Source of the DNA: Acinetobacter bereziniae LMG 1003 = CIP 70.12
GTDB taxonomy: Bacteria; Pseudomonadota; Gammaproteobacteria; Pseudomonadales; Moraxellaceae
Reading direction: 5' to 3'
DNA: 64,000 nucleotides
Assembly: GCF_000368925.1 (NCBI RefSeq)
Contig: NZ_KB849755.1
Location: 790,975 to 854,974, forward strand
Shown: one piece after another, positions 45,544-54,674 of the stretch
Numbering within the stretch: the first letter of the stretch is position 1
Layout of the letters: each line of letters starts with the position of its first letter
Position numbers and translations under genes: made by a program
The notes under the pieces: generated by a model
Told to the model about the DNA's origin: nothing
What the model saw: the letters and a program-made list of their open reading frames with translations, nothing else
The model's database searches: none

Positions 45544-46518
45544 TTATGCATGATCCAAATAGCGAAGCGAATCAACACGCTTCAACCAAACACCCTGATA
45601 TTTATAATGACCAGGTACTTTGATATCCAAACCTGCAGGTTGAGCAGCCAAGAAAGAAACATCATCACATTTCATTTGAATACATGATGGATCACGGCGG
45701 TAAATCACTGATCGATCTGCGCCAGCGGTACCTTTACCATTTGAACGCCCTAAACCACGAATCGTTAATGTCTTACCTTGTGTGGTAAAAATATTATTTT
45801 CTTCGATATATTTAAGAAATGTCTTACCACCTGAATCAGGTACCACACGTGTTGATAAATGCATATATTGGTTTGATGCCATGAGATATGTGTCAGGCTG
45901 TACCGATACATCACCATCAAATAGGTTTTCGGAATCAGAAAGGCTGGCATTAAAATCACCAAGAATCTGTTCAATTGTGGCTGTTGCCCAATTATGCTGA
46001 CCAGTAACAACCGTTACACCTGTCTGATCCAAGAAGCCTTTAACACCAGTTTTGCTATTGCCGTACCATGCAACTTGGCTTAAATGCTTTTCTGCTGCCA
46101 AACGTGCTGACTGAACTTTATCGGCTTCTAAGGTCATACCAAGTTTTTGAGCAGCTTCAAGCTCCATAATTGAATATTGATAACCGATCGTACCAACCTT
46201 AATTGGCAATGCAACTGTGTCATATTCAACTTCAGCCAATGGGATATCATTGCCAGTACCTGCATAGTCTTTACCGATACCAACGCCCCATTTACGTGAA
46301 AGCACCTCACCACCACCAAAGACACCGTTTACAGGCATTACTGGAATATACTTGGCATAGTCCATGACCTGCTCAAGTTGCGGTGTGATTTCGTTTTGTT
46401 CTTCAATTTTGACAAAAAGCTGTGCCAATGCATCAAAGTTAAATGCATCACCAATAGCAGCTTGAACAATTTGAGCTACGGGAGTCAATCGTAGCTTCAT
46501 CTGAGCGAGTTTACTCAT
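45544..46518 (-). CDS. Major capsid protein (DUF2184-like, HK97 fold)
   Basis: 324 residues. YIPVMPVNGVFGGGEVLSRKWG and AKHLSQVAWYGN-type blocks (AEKHLSQVAWYGNSKTGVKGF) match the DUF2184 family of major capsid proteins, which lack a large cleaved pro-domain. It forms the head shell. Strong context: cement protein upstream, connector genes downstream. Confidence 0.87.
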   Translation of the reverse strand: MSKLAQMKLRLTPVAQIVQAAIGDAFNFDALAQLFVKIEEQNEITPQLEQVMDYAKYIPVMPVNGVFGGGEVLSRKWGVGIGKDYAGTGNDIPLAEVEYDTVALPIKVGTIGYQYSIMELEAAQKLGMTLEADKVQSARLAAEKHLSQVAWYGNSKTGVKGFLDQTGVTVVTGQHNWATATIEQILGDFNASLSDSENLFDGDVSVQPDTYLMASNQYMHLSTRVVPDSGGKTFLKYIEENNIFTTQGKTLTIRGLGRSNGKGTAGADRSVIYRRDPSCIQMKCDDVSFLAAQPAGLDIKVPGHYKYQGVWLKRVDSLRYLDHA

Positions 46519-46524
46519 AATTTG

Positions 46525-46995
46525 TTATGCCCCACGTAAACGTACAACAGCCAAACCTTGTGCATTGGAAATCGTCTCCCATGATGCATTAGGCAATTGA
46601 GTACCATCTGTAGCAGATGGTGATAAGGAACCTAACGGCGCATCAGTTGTACCGTTGGCGGTTTTGACATAAACATTTGCTGTAATGTCTGTTACAGGTG
46701 TTGTGGCTTTTACCCAAAGTGATCCAATTGTCATGGTTGGTACCATGTCAGTGGCTTGGTATGCTTCCTTACCAGCTGAATTCTTCCCAGACTTACCAAC
46801 ACCATGGCGAATAATTACCCCATATTTTTTATTGGTTGCATCTGTCACATTGGAAACTGATTTACCATCAGTATTAATAATGACCACATCACCATCATTG
46901 GCCACACCAGCACCCGAAAACGGTAAAGACAAAATATCTTCTGGACCATTTAAACGAGCTTTCATACCAGGTGCAGCATCATATTGTTGAACCAT
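46525..46995 (-). CDS. Head decoration (cement) protein, gp24-like
   Basis: 156 residues, beta-rich: YDAAPGMKARLNGPEDILSL at the start and AVVRLRGA at the end, as in structural cement proteins (P22_AR_C/gp24-like). It would stabilise the capsid from outside. It lies 6 nt before the capsid gene start. Confidence 0.78.
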   Translation of the reverse strand: MVQQYDAAPGMKARLNGPEDILSLPFSGAGVANDGDVVIINTDGKSVSNVTDATNKKYGVIIRHGVGKSGKNSAGKEAYQATDMVPTMTIGSLWVKATTPVTDITANVYVKTANGTTDAPLGSLSPSATDGTQLPNASWETISNAQGLAVVRLRGA

Positions 46996-47007
46996 GATGT
47001 TCCTTCC

Positions 47008-48201
47008 TTAAATTGTTTTATATGCAGTCGCTTTGCTATAGCCCTGCTCTTGTTTACCCAAGTTTGGATCCTGATCCCCAACTTTTTGTTGTTGCTGGAA
47101 ATTAAGAGCATCACCCACTGGATTTGATGGGTTAGTACCTTTTACGGCTGATAAGGCACGGAATACCATATCAACCTGTTCAGGCTTTGCATCACCTACA
47201 GTTACACCACCTAGAACCGCTGTCACAAGGCTGTCACCTGTTTTTGATGCAATCACATCACGTTTGATCTGTTCGCATGTACAACCATCAGTTTTGACCG
47301 TCGGCAATAATGCTTTAGCATCAGCAATGACCGAAGCACGCTCAGCTGCTGCTTGTTCTAGTTTTTCAGGTGTCATTTGATTTTTTTCCAAATCACCGAC
47401 TTTCTGTTCAAGTGTTGCTTTGTCTGTATGTAATTGATCAACGACCGCTTGTACTGCAGGTAATTCATCACCGATAGAAAATTGCTTATCGCCCACTTTT
47501 AATTTGGCCGCTTTTAAATTTTCCAATTGTTGTTTTTGGATGTTTAAGGCATCCGCTAAAGGCTTGTTATCACCGATATCGAAGCGGATACCATTTACTT
47601 CTACTTCCATTATTTTCCCCTTTGGGCTTGGTTTTTGGTCACCGATGCGACAATCACCACCACAGCGACCGTATTTCACCAGTGCCACATGATTGCCAAT
47701 AAAATTAATAAACTTCGCTTGGTACGGCGTGCCATCAGGTGCAGTACCATTTTCTAAAACAAGAAGTGCTGCGTAACCAAGCGACATTTCAATGCGCTCA
47801 TTGCTTTGGATCAGATCGATACTAACCTTATCCTTAATAAGCAAATCCCCCACCAAATAATCACCCTCTTGGCGCACGTTCTCACAATAGCCAATGTGAT
47901 AATCTTTCCAGTTAGAGGCGTTAATCTCATTCTTAGGTGGGTGATAGTCAGTAGCATCCACACCATTAAAACTTGCAACCGATTCAGGCTTAAAAAGTTC
48001 ATCTGCAGGTGTATAGACGTTAATGTTTTGGTCAGCCGTGAATCCCTCTAATGATGGGAATTCATAGGCGTAGTACTGCCGTACCTGCGGTGCTTTCGCT
48101 AAGCGAACATTAACGCATTTCAAATACCCTTCTTTGGTAAATGAGCGTGATGATTCACTTGGCGCAAAGTCACCAATTTTGAGTTGATATAGGATTTTCA
48201 T
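47008..48201 (-). CDS. DUF2213 prohead protease/scaffold fusion
   Basis: 397 residues. N-terminal DUF2213 domain (~1-185) with the conserved TDYHPP (His) and RIEMSLGY (Ser) blocks and GNHVALV: a serine-type prohead protease. The C-terminal part (~195-397) is charged and helical (KQQLENLKAAKLKVGDKQ...), fitting a scaffold. The motif KVGD/IGD recurs at least six times. An A-run hairpin (48214-48241) lies upstream and belongs to the cassette before it. Confidence 0.85.
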   Translation of the reverse strand: MKILYQLKIGDFAPSESSRSFTKEGYLKCVNVRLAKAPQVRQYYAYEFPSLEGFTADQNINVYTPADELFKPESVASFNGVDATDYHPPKNEINASNWKDYHIGYCENVRQEGDYLVGDLLIKDKVSIDLIQSNERIEMSLGYAALLVLENGTAPDGTPYQAKFINFIGNHVALVKYGRCGGDCRIGDQKPSPKGKIMEVEVNGIRFDIGDNKPLADALNIQKQQLENLKAAKLKVGDKQFSIGDELPAVQAVVDQLHTDKATLEQKVGDLEKNQMTPEKLEQAAAERASVIADAKALLPTVKTDGCTCEQIKRDVIASKTGDSLVTAVLGGVTVGDAKPEQVDMVFRALSAVKGTNPSNPVGDALNFQQQQKVGDQDPNLGKQEQGYSKATAYKTI

Positions 48202-48213
48202 AAATTTTTCTCA

Positions 48214-48241
48214 TAAAAAAACCCACCATAATGGTGGGTTC
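48214..48241 (-). terminator. Terminator of the two-gene head cassette
   Basis: Stem acccacca/tggtgggt with a T run on the minus strand, 15-40 nt beyond the stop at 48257. It separates the cassette 48257-49237 from the DUF2213 gene. Confidence 0.8.
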
Positions 48242-48256
48242 TATTGATATTTAGCT

Positions 48257-48691
48257 TTATAAAATTTCGGGATTCCATTTTTCAATCCAACCATCTAACT
48301 CTTCTTGGAGATGAGGGATAAAAACTACATTCTTTACTGCAACAAGATTATCAATTTTAACCAAATCTTTATCTGTTGATAAATAAGCAACTAAAACATC
48401 AGAAATCTTTGCTCGATCTATATGTGCAGATGAAAGTAATTCAATATTCACCTTATCGATTTTGATCACTCTATTTTTTTCTAATAATTCTGCTGAAAAC
48501 CCTAAAGCCTTAACTGCATCAATCGCTTTGCCTAACCAAGTATCTGAAAAATTATAAAGAGGAACAATTAATACCAGTCTTTGTTCCTTATCGTCCTCTA
48601 AGAGTTGAAATGCTTTTTGCAATCCTAACACAGCCATTTCAAAAGCCTGGCGATCTGTCATTCCTATAGCGTATCGTTGCGTCATTGTCAT
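48257..48691 (-). CDS. Unknown cassette protein, 144 aa (prophage cargo)
   Basis: Not recognised. Soluble alpha/beta pattern (RLVLIVPLYNF, GKAIDAVKALGFSAELL, VAVKNVVFIPHLQEEL) that looks Rossmann-like. It is not a known head protein and has its own terminator. A second ATG at 48685 is equally possible. With 48749 it forms a two-gene unit in the late head operon. Confidence 0.6.
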   Translation of the reverse strand: MTMTQRYAIGMTDRQAFEMAVLGLQKAFQLLEDDKEQRLVLIVPLYNFSDTWLGKAIDAVKALGFSAELLEKNRVIKIDKVNIELLSSAHIDRAKISDVLVAYLSTDKDLVKIDNLVAVKNVVFIPHLQEELDGWIEKWNPEIL

Positions 48692-48748
48692 TTTTCCTGA
48701 TTTGTTACCTATCTCAATAAATACCCACCAATGTGAACATTATTTCGT

Positions 48749-49237
48749 TTAACTCCATAAAGATTGATCAATTAACCAACTTTTTAGCACTTCAACTTCA
48801 TTTAATGCATCTTGTTTTGACAGATAGCTACCATCTTCATTTCTGACACGTGAACTTACAAGTAAAGCATCATTTGATGAGTTCTCCATTTTCTCTAAAT
48901 CATTCTTCAAAACTTGACGTTTTAAATATTTAAACTCAGCTTCTGTTCCGTTAGATGCAATAACTAAAAAATTATCAGGTGTACTAGAGACTTTAAATAA
49001 ATTAAAGGTCAAAATAAAATTCTCATCCCCTAATTTCACTGGAATTTCAATACTTGCATTTAAGGGTTGCCATGGAGCTTTAAATGTATTGAAGACTTTA
49101 TCACTAACTAATACGTGTCCATTAAATGAAAGATATTGAGAACCAGCTGTAGTTAAAAAGTTTTGGTTATTAAACAAATAACCATCTTCCTGCCCTCTAA
49201 GCCATTCTAAAATTGCTTTTCTAAGTTGTGATTTCAT
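48749..49237 (-). CDS. Unknown cassette protein, 162 aa (prophage cargo)
   Basis: Not recognised. N-terminal helix LRKAILEWLRGQEDGYLF, central beta-rich part and a helical end. No membrane segment. No clear ribosome site. It is the first gene of the two-gene unit between the Mu F-like head gene and the DUF2213 gene. Its AT-rich leader (49238-49299) may hold a promoter. Confidence 0.6.
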   Translation of the reverse strand: MKSQLRKAILEWLRGQEDGYLFNNQNFLTTAGSQYLSFNGHVLVSDKVFNTFKAPWQPLNASIEIPVKLGDENFILTFNLFKVSSTPDNFLVIASNGTEAEFKYLKRQVLKNDLEKMENSSNDALLVSSRVRNEDGSYLSKQDALNEVEVLKSWLIDQSLWS

Positions 49238-49299
49238 AATTTTATAAATAAAGAATGATAATTATATTTATTGAGGGTAAATTTTTATATTTCAAGTAT

Positions 49300-50106
49300 C
49301 TAAACCAAAATATTTTCATAATTTGGCAACGCCACACAACGACAGCGAATTGGTTCACCAGGATGCCCACCGCTTGGCGGTTCATCCCATCGAAAAGTTT
49401 TACCATGCTTATGTTGATGATCTGGACGTACTCGATCATCCTTGGCCGTCTGCCATGTATAAGATTCAACACCTAAAGCCAATTGACGTTGCTTATTGAT
49501 ATTAGAATTAATCTTACCCATCTGATCAGACGCAATTAAGCGCGCCCGATACTCCGTAGTTTTACCTAGCTTATGAATTTCTAAAGCAAGCTCTTCATTG
49601 GTTTGTCCAGTCTGCAAAGCATTTAAAACCAAAGCTTCCAATTTATCAGCATACTGCTGCGGTATCGATTTAATTAACGATACATTGGCAGCAATACACT
49701 GATCTACAGTGGTTTGAATATCACTTGCTTGGTAGAAAGGCGTTAAGTCCACACCAATTGATGATTTAGTATGATTGGCAATTTGACTATCCACTTCTTG
49801 CCTTACATCATTTACAACCTTGGTTGCTAATGGCTTGGATGTTTCGGAAACATATCGAACAATTTTATCCCGAATTTTAGAAAACATTTCAGTGAACCAG
49901 CTGTCACCAATGTTTTCGCCAATGGTGGGTAAAACAATCTCCTTGGTCTGTTCTTGGCAATAGTGAGCGATCGCTAAAAGTTGTCTTGTGTAATACAACT
50001 CAATACGGCGATTTACCTTGATCGGTTTTAATTTCGCCTTTCTACCGCGTTTACTCTTCTTCGCTTGTTGGAGGAATGGCTTTAGGATTTGAATTGTCTT
50101 GTTCAT
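49300..50106 (-). CDS. Phage head morphogenesis protein (SPP1 gp7 / Mu F-like)
   Basis: 268 residues when started at ATG 50106; the frame is open to 50154 inside the portal gene. The C terminus has the family's mark: WQTAKDDRVRPDHQHKHG then GGHPGEPIRCRC, a Cys/His cluster. It is a minor head protein that acts in assembly beside the portal. Overlaps the portal end by ~56 nt. Confidence 0.85.
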   Translation of the reverse strand: MNKTIQILKPFLQQAKKSKRGRKAKLKPIKVNRRIELYYTRQLLAIAHYCQEQTKEIVLPTIGENIGDSWFTEMFSKIRDKIVRYVSETSKPLATKVVNDVRQEVDSQIANHTKSSIGVDLTPFYQASDIQTTVDQCIAANVSLIKSIPQQYADKLEALVLNALQTGQTNEELALEIHKLGKTTEYRARLIASDQMGKINSNINKQRQLALGVESYTWQTAKDDRVRPDHQHKHGKTFRWDEPPSGGHPGEPIRCRCVALPNYENILV

Positions 50107-51391
50107 TGTCCGTTTCCACCATCGTTTCCAATAACTTAATGTGATCATCATCAATCACAGAATAAACGCCATCAATTTGCAACTGACGTGCGATTTGTGG
50201 CTCGGTCAAAATACCCATATCCAAATAACCTTGATCACGTTCTTTGTTATTTTTCTCAACCTCAGAACGGACTTTGGCATCCAATTGCCACAATGGATTA
50301 AAAACCACATTCAAACCTGCAAATTGCCGACCAAATGTAGATTGGCAAATCACAGCTAAAAACTTCATTAATGCTGGCTTTACATCCCATATTTGCTTTG
50401 TAGCAATTCCGTCATAATAATTACGAGTGTCATGCTCACCAGTAGCATTTAAACCTGCAGGTGACTGCCCAAATAAAATGGTGTAAGGAATATCCGCTGC
50501 ACCTGAGGTTTGAATCGAAAATTCGCGCATCATTTCAGGCAAGCCACCGAATGTATAAGATTTAGAGTCGTACTCTTCCTCTTTATCCAAAACCAACATG
50601 CCGTTTAAGCCTTTAAGCAAACCCACACTTAAAAAACGCTCAGTCACGGCTTTCATATCTTCCTTGATTTTTTCGACAAGGGTTGGTGTACGGATAATAT
50701 CGATCTTTGCCTCGTGCACTAAGCTTGCTGCACCACGTTTCACACTCGCATGGTCCAATAAGTCGTTATAAACTTCCTGTAAAATGCTTTGTGGTTCTTC
50801 ATTCACAACATCTGCATGACAAATTTTGATTAACCGGGTGTGATGTATACGCTGTTCGGGTTTCCCATCATCAAAACGTAATTTGTAAAATTCAGGCTGT
50901 TTAAGTAATCCACCGCTTTCTTGTGGCGTTAAATACTTAGTTTTATCTGCCGTGACATATTTCTTTTTAATGACAGTAAAAAACTCTAATCGTCCAATTC
51001 CAAGCTTTTTAAGCTCAAATGGTTGATCTAAAGTTTTCCCATCTGCTGTACCTAATAAAACGTAAACAACACCATACAGGCGAGATAGAATCAAACTAGA
51101 CAGTAATATTTTGTTTAGATTGTATTTGTCACAGGCTTCAATCAGTTTTGCCAAGTCATTGCCTTGAATCCCTTCATAAAACCATCCAGCACGAAGCATG
51201 TCGCTTGCTGGGCGATTCACAATTCGACGCGCTAACCAATCCTGATATACCGCTTCAAGTTGATCATCTCCAATATCACGGCGCACAAAATGCCCATGTG
51301 ATGCTTTATCACGTCCTGTGCCGATATTAGACACAAAATTAGTGTAAGCCCCTGCATCGCCGATAGCGTCAGGCTTATTTTTCTTAGCCAT
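50051..51391 (-). CDS. Portal protein (DUF1073-like)
   Basis: 446 residues: GHFVRRDIGDDQLEAVYQDWLARRIVNRPASDMLRAGW near the N terminus and IPYTILFGQSPAGLNATGEHDTRNYYD (~320) are typical of DUF1073 portals. It forms the dodecameric DNA gate. It lies 9 nt after the terminase large subunit stop. Full length. Confidence 0.9.
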   Translation of the reverse strand: MAKKNKPDAIGDAGAYTNFVSNIGTGRDKASHGHFVRRDIGDDQLEAVYQDWLARRIVNRPASDMLRAGWFYEGIQGNDLAKLIEACDKYNLNKILLSSLILSRLYGVVYVLLGTADGKTLDQPFELKKLGIGRLEFFTVIKKKYVTADKTKYLTPQESGGLLKQPEFYKLRFDDGKPEQRIHHTRLIKICHADVVNEEPQSILQEVYNDLLDHASVKRGAASLVHEAKIDIIRTPTLVEKIKEDMKAVTERFLSVGLLKGLNGMLVLDKEEEYDSKSYTFGGLPEMMREFSIQTSGAADIPYTILFGQSPAGLNATGEHDTRNYYDGIATKQIWDVKPALMKFLAVICQSTFGRQFAGLNVVFNPLWQLDAKVRSEVEKNNKERDQGYLDMGILTEPQIARQLQIDGVYSVIDDDHIKLLETMVETDNEQDNSNPKAIPPTSEEE

Positions 51392-51399
51392 AATTTTTC

Positions 51400-52926
51400 C
51401 TAATCAAATACAGTTGGCTTACTTGCAACAGTGTCATTAATCGCATCAATGGTAGGATCCCACTGATCATCATGATCATGTGTCATATCAGCGGTTAATC
51501 CTTCTATCTCTTCTACATAGTTCAATAGCCATGGCGCAGATGCTGGCAACATGACCATGCCATCTTCAACATAAAACACTACATCCATTGTGCGTGTGAG
51601 TTTATCTATGCTTCGTTGAATGGCTCGGATCGGCAATGTAGTTTGTCGTGAAATGGTTTGAATAAGCGTTGTACCTGAAGCTTTATCTTCAATGGCCATA
51701 TATCGAAGCTTGCCAATTTCTGTATTGGATTCTTTATACTTATTGATAAATAACTTAGCTTCCTTGATCAGCTCTGGTGCTTCCCACTTACCTCGCTTCA
51801 CATCAATAATATAAAGTTTACCGTCATGCCCAAGACCACCGCATAAAAATACAGAATAATCATTATGCTCTTTCGTCTTTTGCGCTGTATCAACCCAGAT
51901 TGCCCGCCATTTAAGAACAGGTAATTTTAGGTAACGTCCAAACCATTCAGCTTTAACCAAATCACCACCCAGTTTTTTAGGTGCTTGCTGATATTGACTG
52001 GCAAATGTGTAACGGGAGACAGTGGCTCCGTCTTTATCTTGTCCACCTTGCTCCAACTGCAGTAGAGACTGTAAAGATTCTTTTAATGGCCAATAACTCT
52101 GACGACCTTTTTCGTCCCTTTCAAAATCACGCGGGATTTTTCGCTGAATGTTTTCAGGTAGCCGATTTATATAATCATCATCAATCAACGCTGGAATACT
52201 GATCTGTTCCCATTCACCAGGAACATTTCCAGTCATCACAAAGTTGGTCGGATCTTCAACATGCAAACGCTGCATGATCAATATGATTGGTGTATCGGAA
52301 CGCGCTTTACGTGAATTGACCGTATTTAGAATTTTACGGTTTGCTTTGCGTCTTGCAGTTTGGCTAAATGCATCCTCAGGCTTGAGAGGGTCATCAAGAA
52401 TAATCGCCCCTGTAAATCCCTCATTGGCTAATGTACCAGCACGGCGACCAGTAACCTGACCACCCATTGAAGCTGAATATACATGCCCTGCATCGTAACC
52501 ATCTACGGTAGTTTTCCAACTTGATTTTGCATCTGTACTAGTGGAAATTTTAACTGGCCATAACCCTTGAAAATCCTCTGACTTTACAATGTTACGTGCT
52601 GTTGCTGAAACATCCTCAACCAATGACTGAGAAAATGATAAATATAAAAATCTTGATCGGGCATTTCTAGCAATACCACGGGCAATAAGATTTGTTAAAA
52701 GTTCAGTTTTACCACTACCGGGTGGGACATTAATAACTAGGTTCTTAACATTACCAGCTATAACCTCGTCAATCTTGTCAGCAATATATTCATGATGCCA
52801 ATTGACCGAAAATTTAAACCCCATCCTCGGTAAGAAAAAACGGCGTGTGAAGAACAAATGTTCTCTTTCACAACGCTCCCTTTCCATTTGCATTTCTAGC
52901 AAACTAGTATTTACTTTCGAGTTCAT
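51400..52926 (-). CDS. Terminase large subunit
   Basis: 508 residues. ATPase Walker A PPGSGKT (68-74), Walker B AIILDD (~174-179) and coupling motifs, then an RNase H-like nuclease domain with Asp in WVDTAQK, and a late DDQWDPTIDAIND block. It packages DNA into the head. It overlaps the small subunit by 23 nt. Confidence 0.96.
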   Translation of the reverse strand: MNSKVNTSLLEMQMERERCEREHLFFTRRFFLPRMGFKFSVNWHHEYIADKIDEVIAGNVKNLVINVPPGSGKTELLTNLIARGIARNARSRFLYLSFSQSLVEDVSATARNIVKSEDFQGLWPVKISTSTDAKSSWKTTVDGYDAGHVYSASMGGQVTGRRAGTLANEGFTGAIILDDPLKPEDAFSQTARRKANRKILNTVNSRKARSDTPIILIMQRLHVEDPTNFVMTGNVPGEWEQISIPALIDDDYINRLPENIQRKIPRDFERDEKGRQSYWPLKESLQSLLQLEQGGQDKDGATVSRYTFASQYQQAPKKLGGDLVKAEWFGRYLKLPVLKWRAIWVDTAQKTKEHNDYSVFLCGGLGHDGKLYIIDVKRGKWEAPELIKEAKLFINKYKESNTEIGKLRYMAIEDKASGTTLIQTISRQTTLPIRAIQRSIDKLTRTMDVVFYVEDGMVMLPASAPWLLNYVEEIEGLTADMTHDHDDQWDPTIDAINDTVASKPTVFD

Positions 52927-53380
52927 CCCACACCTGCTTTATCATTTCAGGTGTTGCCGTTACATATGTGGTATTTTCACTTTGAAGTGGTCCACCGCCC
53001 GCACCAGTCAATTCTGTTTTATTGGTGTATTTGCCACCTACATCTTCAGCAGCTTGTTTGAGAATATTTAAAGCAGCTACACGATTCTTAGAATGCTTCT
53101 GATATTGATTTTCTAATCGTCGAAGTCGTACAGCCAAATTGGCTATAGGAATACTTTCAGGTTTACCTAAAAACATTTCACGCGTCTTTTCGAAATCTTT
53201 CTTCAGTTCTTCACTAAGATTTTCACCTGATCGCTTTGTTGGGTCGTATTTCTCACATTGCTGCTTAGTAACTTTTATTCCGAAATCTTGGTGGACGAGC
53301 TCCACAGTTTCTGATGGTGTGTTAAACACAGCAAGTGACCTAACTATATAGAGCTTAACCTCTTTTTTTAGAGCTGCCAT
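52904..53380 (-). CDS. Terminase small subunit (DUF2280-like)
   Basis: 158 residues: VKLYIVRSLAVFNTPSETVELVHQDFGI, an HTH-like start, then a coiled coil (NLAVRLRRLENQYQKHSKNR) and a TerL-binding tail. Typical DUF2280 small terminase. It recognises the phage packaging site. First gene of the late head operon. Confidence 0.88.
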   Translation of the reverse strand: MAALKKEVKLYIVRSLAVFNTPSETVELVHQDFGIKVTKQQCEKYDPTKRSGENLSEELKKDFEKTREMFLGKPESIPIANLAVRLRRLENQYQKHSKNRVAALNILKQAAEDVGGKYTNKTELTGAGGGPLQSENTTYVTATPEMIKQVWDELESKY

Positions 53381-53397
53381 AAATCATCATCCGTCCA

Positions 53398-53652
53398 CTA
53401 ACGTCCACCTAAAATTTCAACTAAAATTCTTTGCTCAATAAGATGAAAATCGAAACACCAATGTTTTGTTGATTCAAATTGGAATAGTTTCTCATATTTA
53501 ATTTTGAATACATTCAGCGGTTGCTCAAAGTCTTCAAGTGCTTCTATGTATGCTTTTTTTGCCTTAAGTAAAGGTCTTGATCTTGGTTTTGTTTTAATTT
53601 CCGATTTCTTAGTGAGCTTTTTGTATTGAGATGGATCATAAATGTCACCCAA
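53398..53652 (-). pseudogene. Truncated nuclease-like phage gene, 84 aa
   Basis: The last residues, KHWCFDFHLIEQRILVEILGGR, resemble the core of small phage endonucleases of the type RFDFA...LAIEIEGG, which continue for 50 or more residues; here a TAG follows GGR at once. The DNA around the stop has two copies of gtggacg. I infer a lost C terminus. It lies between the three-gene cargo's terminator and TerS. Confidence 0.5.
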
Positions 53653-53653
53653 T

Positions 53654-53680
53654 AAAAAACCTCCCGAAGGAGGTTGGTTT
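53654..53680 (-). terminator. Terminator of the three-gene cargo unit
   Basis: Stem acctcc/ggaggt with loop cgaa and T6 on the minus strand. It lies 15-40 nt beyond the stop at 53695 and isolates this unit from the late genes. Confidence 0.85.
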
Positions 53681-53694
53681 AATTTATGAAAATA

Positions 53695-54327
53695 TTAAAA
53701 ACATACATTTGCATCTCTATCCACCTTGTCATGAAAACGACATAAGTTTACTGAGATTTGAAATGTAAAAAGATAAGAAAAGAATTGATTCAAAGATCTA
53801 ACATGTTGTTTGATATCAAGTACTATTCTTGGTAAAGAATAAGCTTTATCTAATTGAACTATATAACCTTTTTCATGCGGAGCATATTTACCATTACTAT
53901 CTATTGGTAAATGAAATAAGTTGGTAATTTTATATTGCATTAAATTTTGATTAAAACTTTTAAGCTCATCTTCCGTAGCTCCCTCTCTTCTTAAAAGGGC
54001 CTCATATTTTTCCAAGCTTATTACTGGAGCTAATAGGCAATCTAAAGGAATTCTTCTTGAATTAGCTACATCAATATCACACGTATTACTTAAAATAATA
54101 CATTGTGGTACGACTGCTGTGCATAATTGATTATTTTTCCAATAAGAAAAGGGTACATTTCTTACAAGATCCCCTTGTAAGAAATACTCATTTTTAAAAG
54201 GGCTAAATGGGTCTTGAGTAATTCTTTCGTTTTGTACGAAATCCTTTAAAGCTGCATCTAAATTCTTCCTTGTAGCATCAGTTAAGTAATTAGGAAGTAA
54301 TCGAGAAAACTTATCAGTAGCAACCAC
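53695..54327 (-). CDS. Unknown cargo protein C, 210 aa
   Basis: Starts with GTG (54327), AGGGT upstream. Soluble alpha/beta protein. A central segment VVPQCIILSNTCDIDVANSRRIPLDCLLAPVI looks like a conserved core: hydrophobic strand, Ser-Asn-Thr-Cys-Asp, then Arg. That might be a catalytic or metal site. Not recognised. It is 17 nt after the previous gene and the last gene of the unit, followed by a strong terminator. Confidence 0.6.
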   Translation of the reverse strand: MVATDKFSRLLPNYLTDATRKNLDAALKDFVQNERITQDPFSPFKNEYFLQGDLVRNVPFSYWKNNQLCTAVVPQCIILSNTCDIDVANSRRIPLDCLLAPVISLEKYEALLRREGATEDELKSFNQNLMQYKITNLFHLPIDSNGKYAPHEKGYIVQLDKAYSLPRIVLDIKQHVRSLNQFFSYLFTFQISVNLCRFHDKVDRDANVCF

Positions 54328-54344
54328 TCTAAGACCCTATATAA

Positions 54345-54665
54345 TCAGAATAAATCTAGTATGTTATCTGATAGGATTTTAGCAAATTTTTCATTTAAAG
54401 GCTTTGAATCTTTTGATATTTTTTCAAAAACTTGAATCATCAGATTATCCGTTTCATGAATATTAAACTGATTGGATAAAACTACAGATGAAAAAGTTTG
54501 AGAAGTCTTATTTAAATCAATCTGTGGTGTTTTATACAATGCTTCATAATTACTAGGCATACTATGATTAGCATAAGTGCTAATAGATGCACCACCCAAA
54601 GCTGTTGCAAATATTACGCCAGTTAGAGTTGGAGTAATTGAAGCACGAACATTCAAACTGCTCAT
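54345..54665 (-). CDS. Unknown cargo protein B with hydrophobic N-terminal segment, 106 aa
   Basis: Hydrophobic, Gly/Ala-rich segment TGVIFATALGGASISTYA (~15-32), then a polar helical part ending KILSDNILDLF. It could be membrane-anchored or exported. AGGAGA precedes the ATG. It lies 9 nt after gene A and 17 nt before gene C, so the three are one operon. Confidence 0.6.
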   Translation of the reverse strand: MSSLNVRASITPTLTGVIFATALGGASISTYANHSMPSNYEALYKTPQIDLNKTSQTFSSVVLSNQFNIHETDNLMIQVFEKISKDSKPLNEKFAKILSDNILDLF

Positions 54666-54674
54666 AAATATCTC

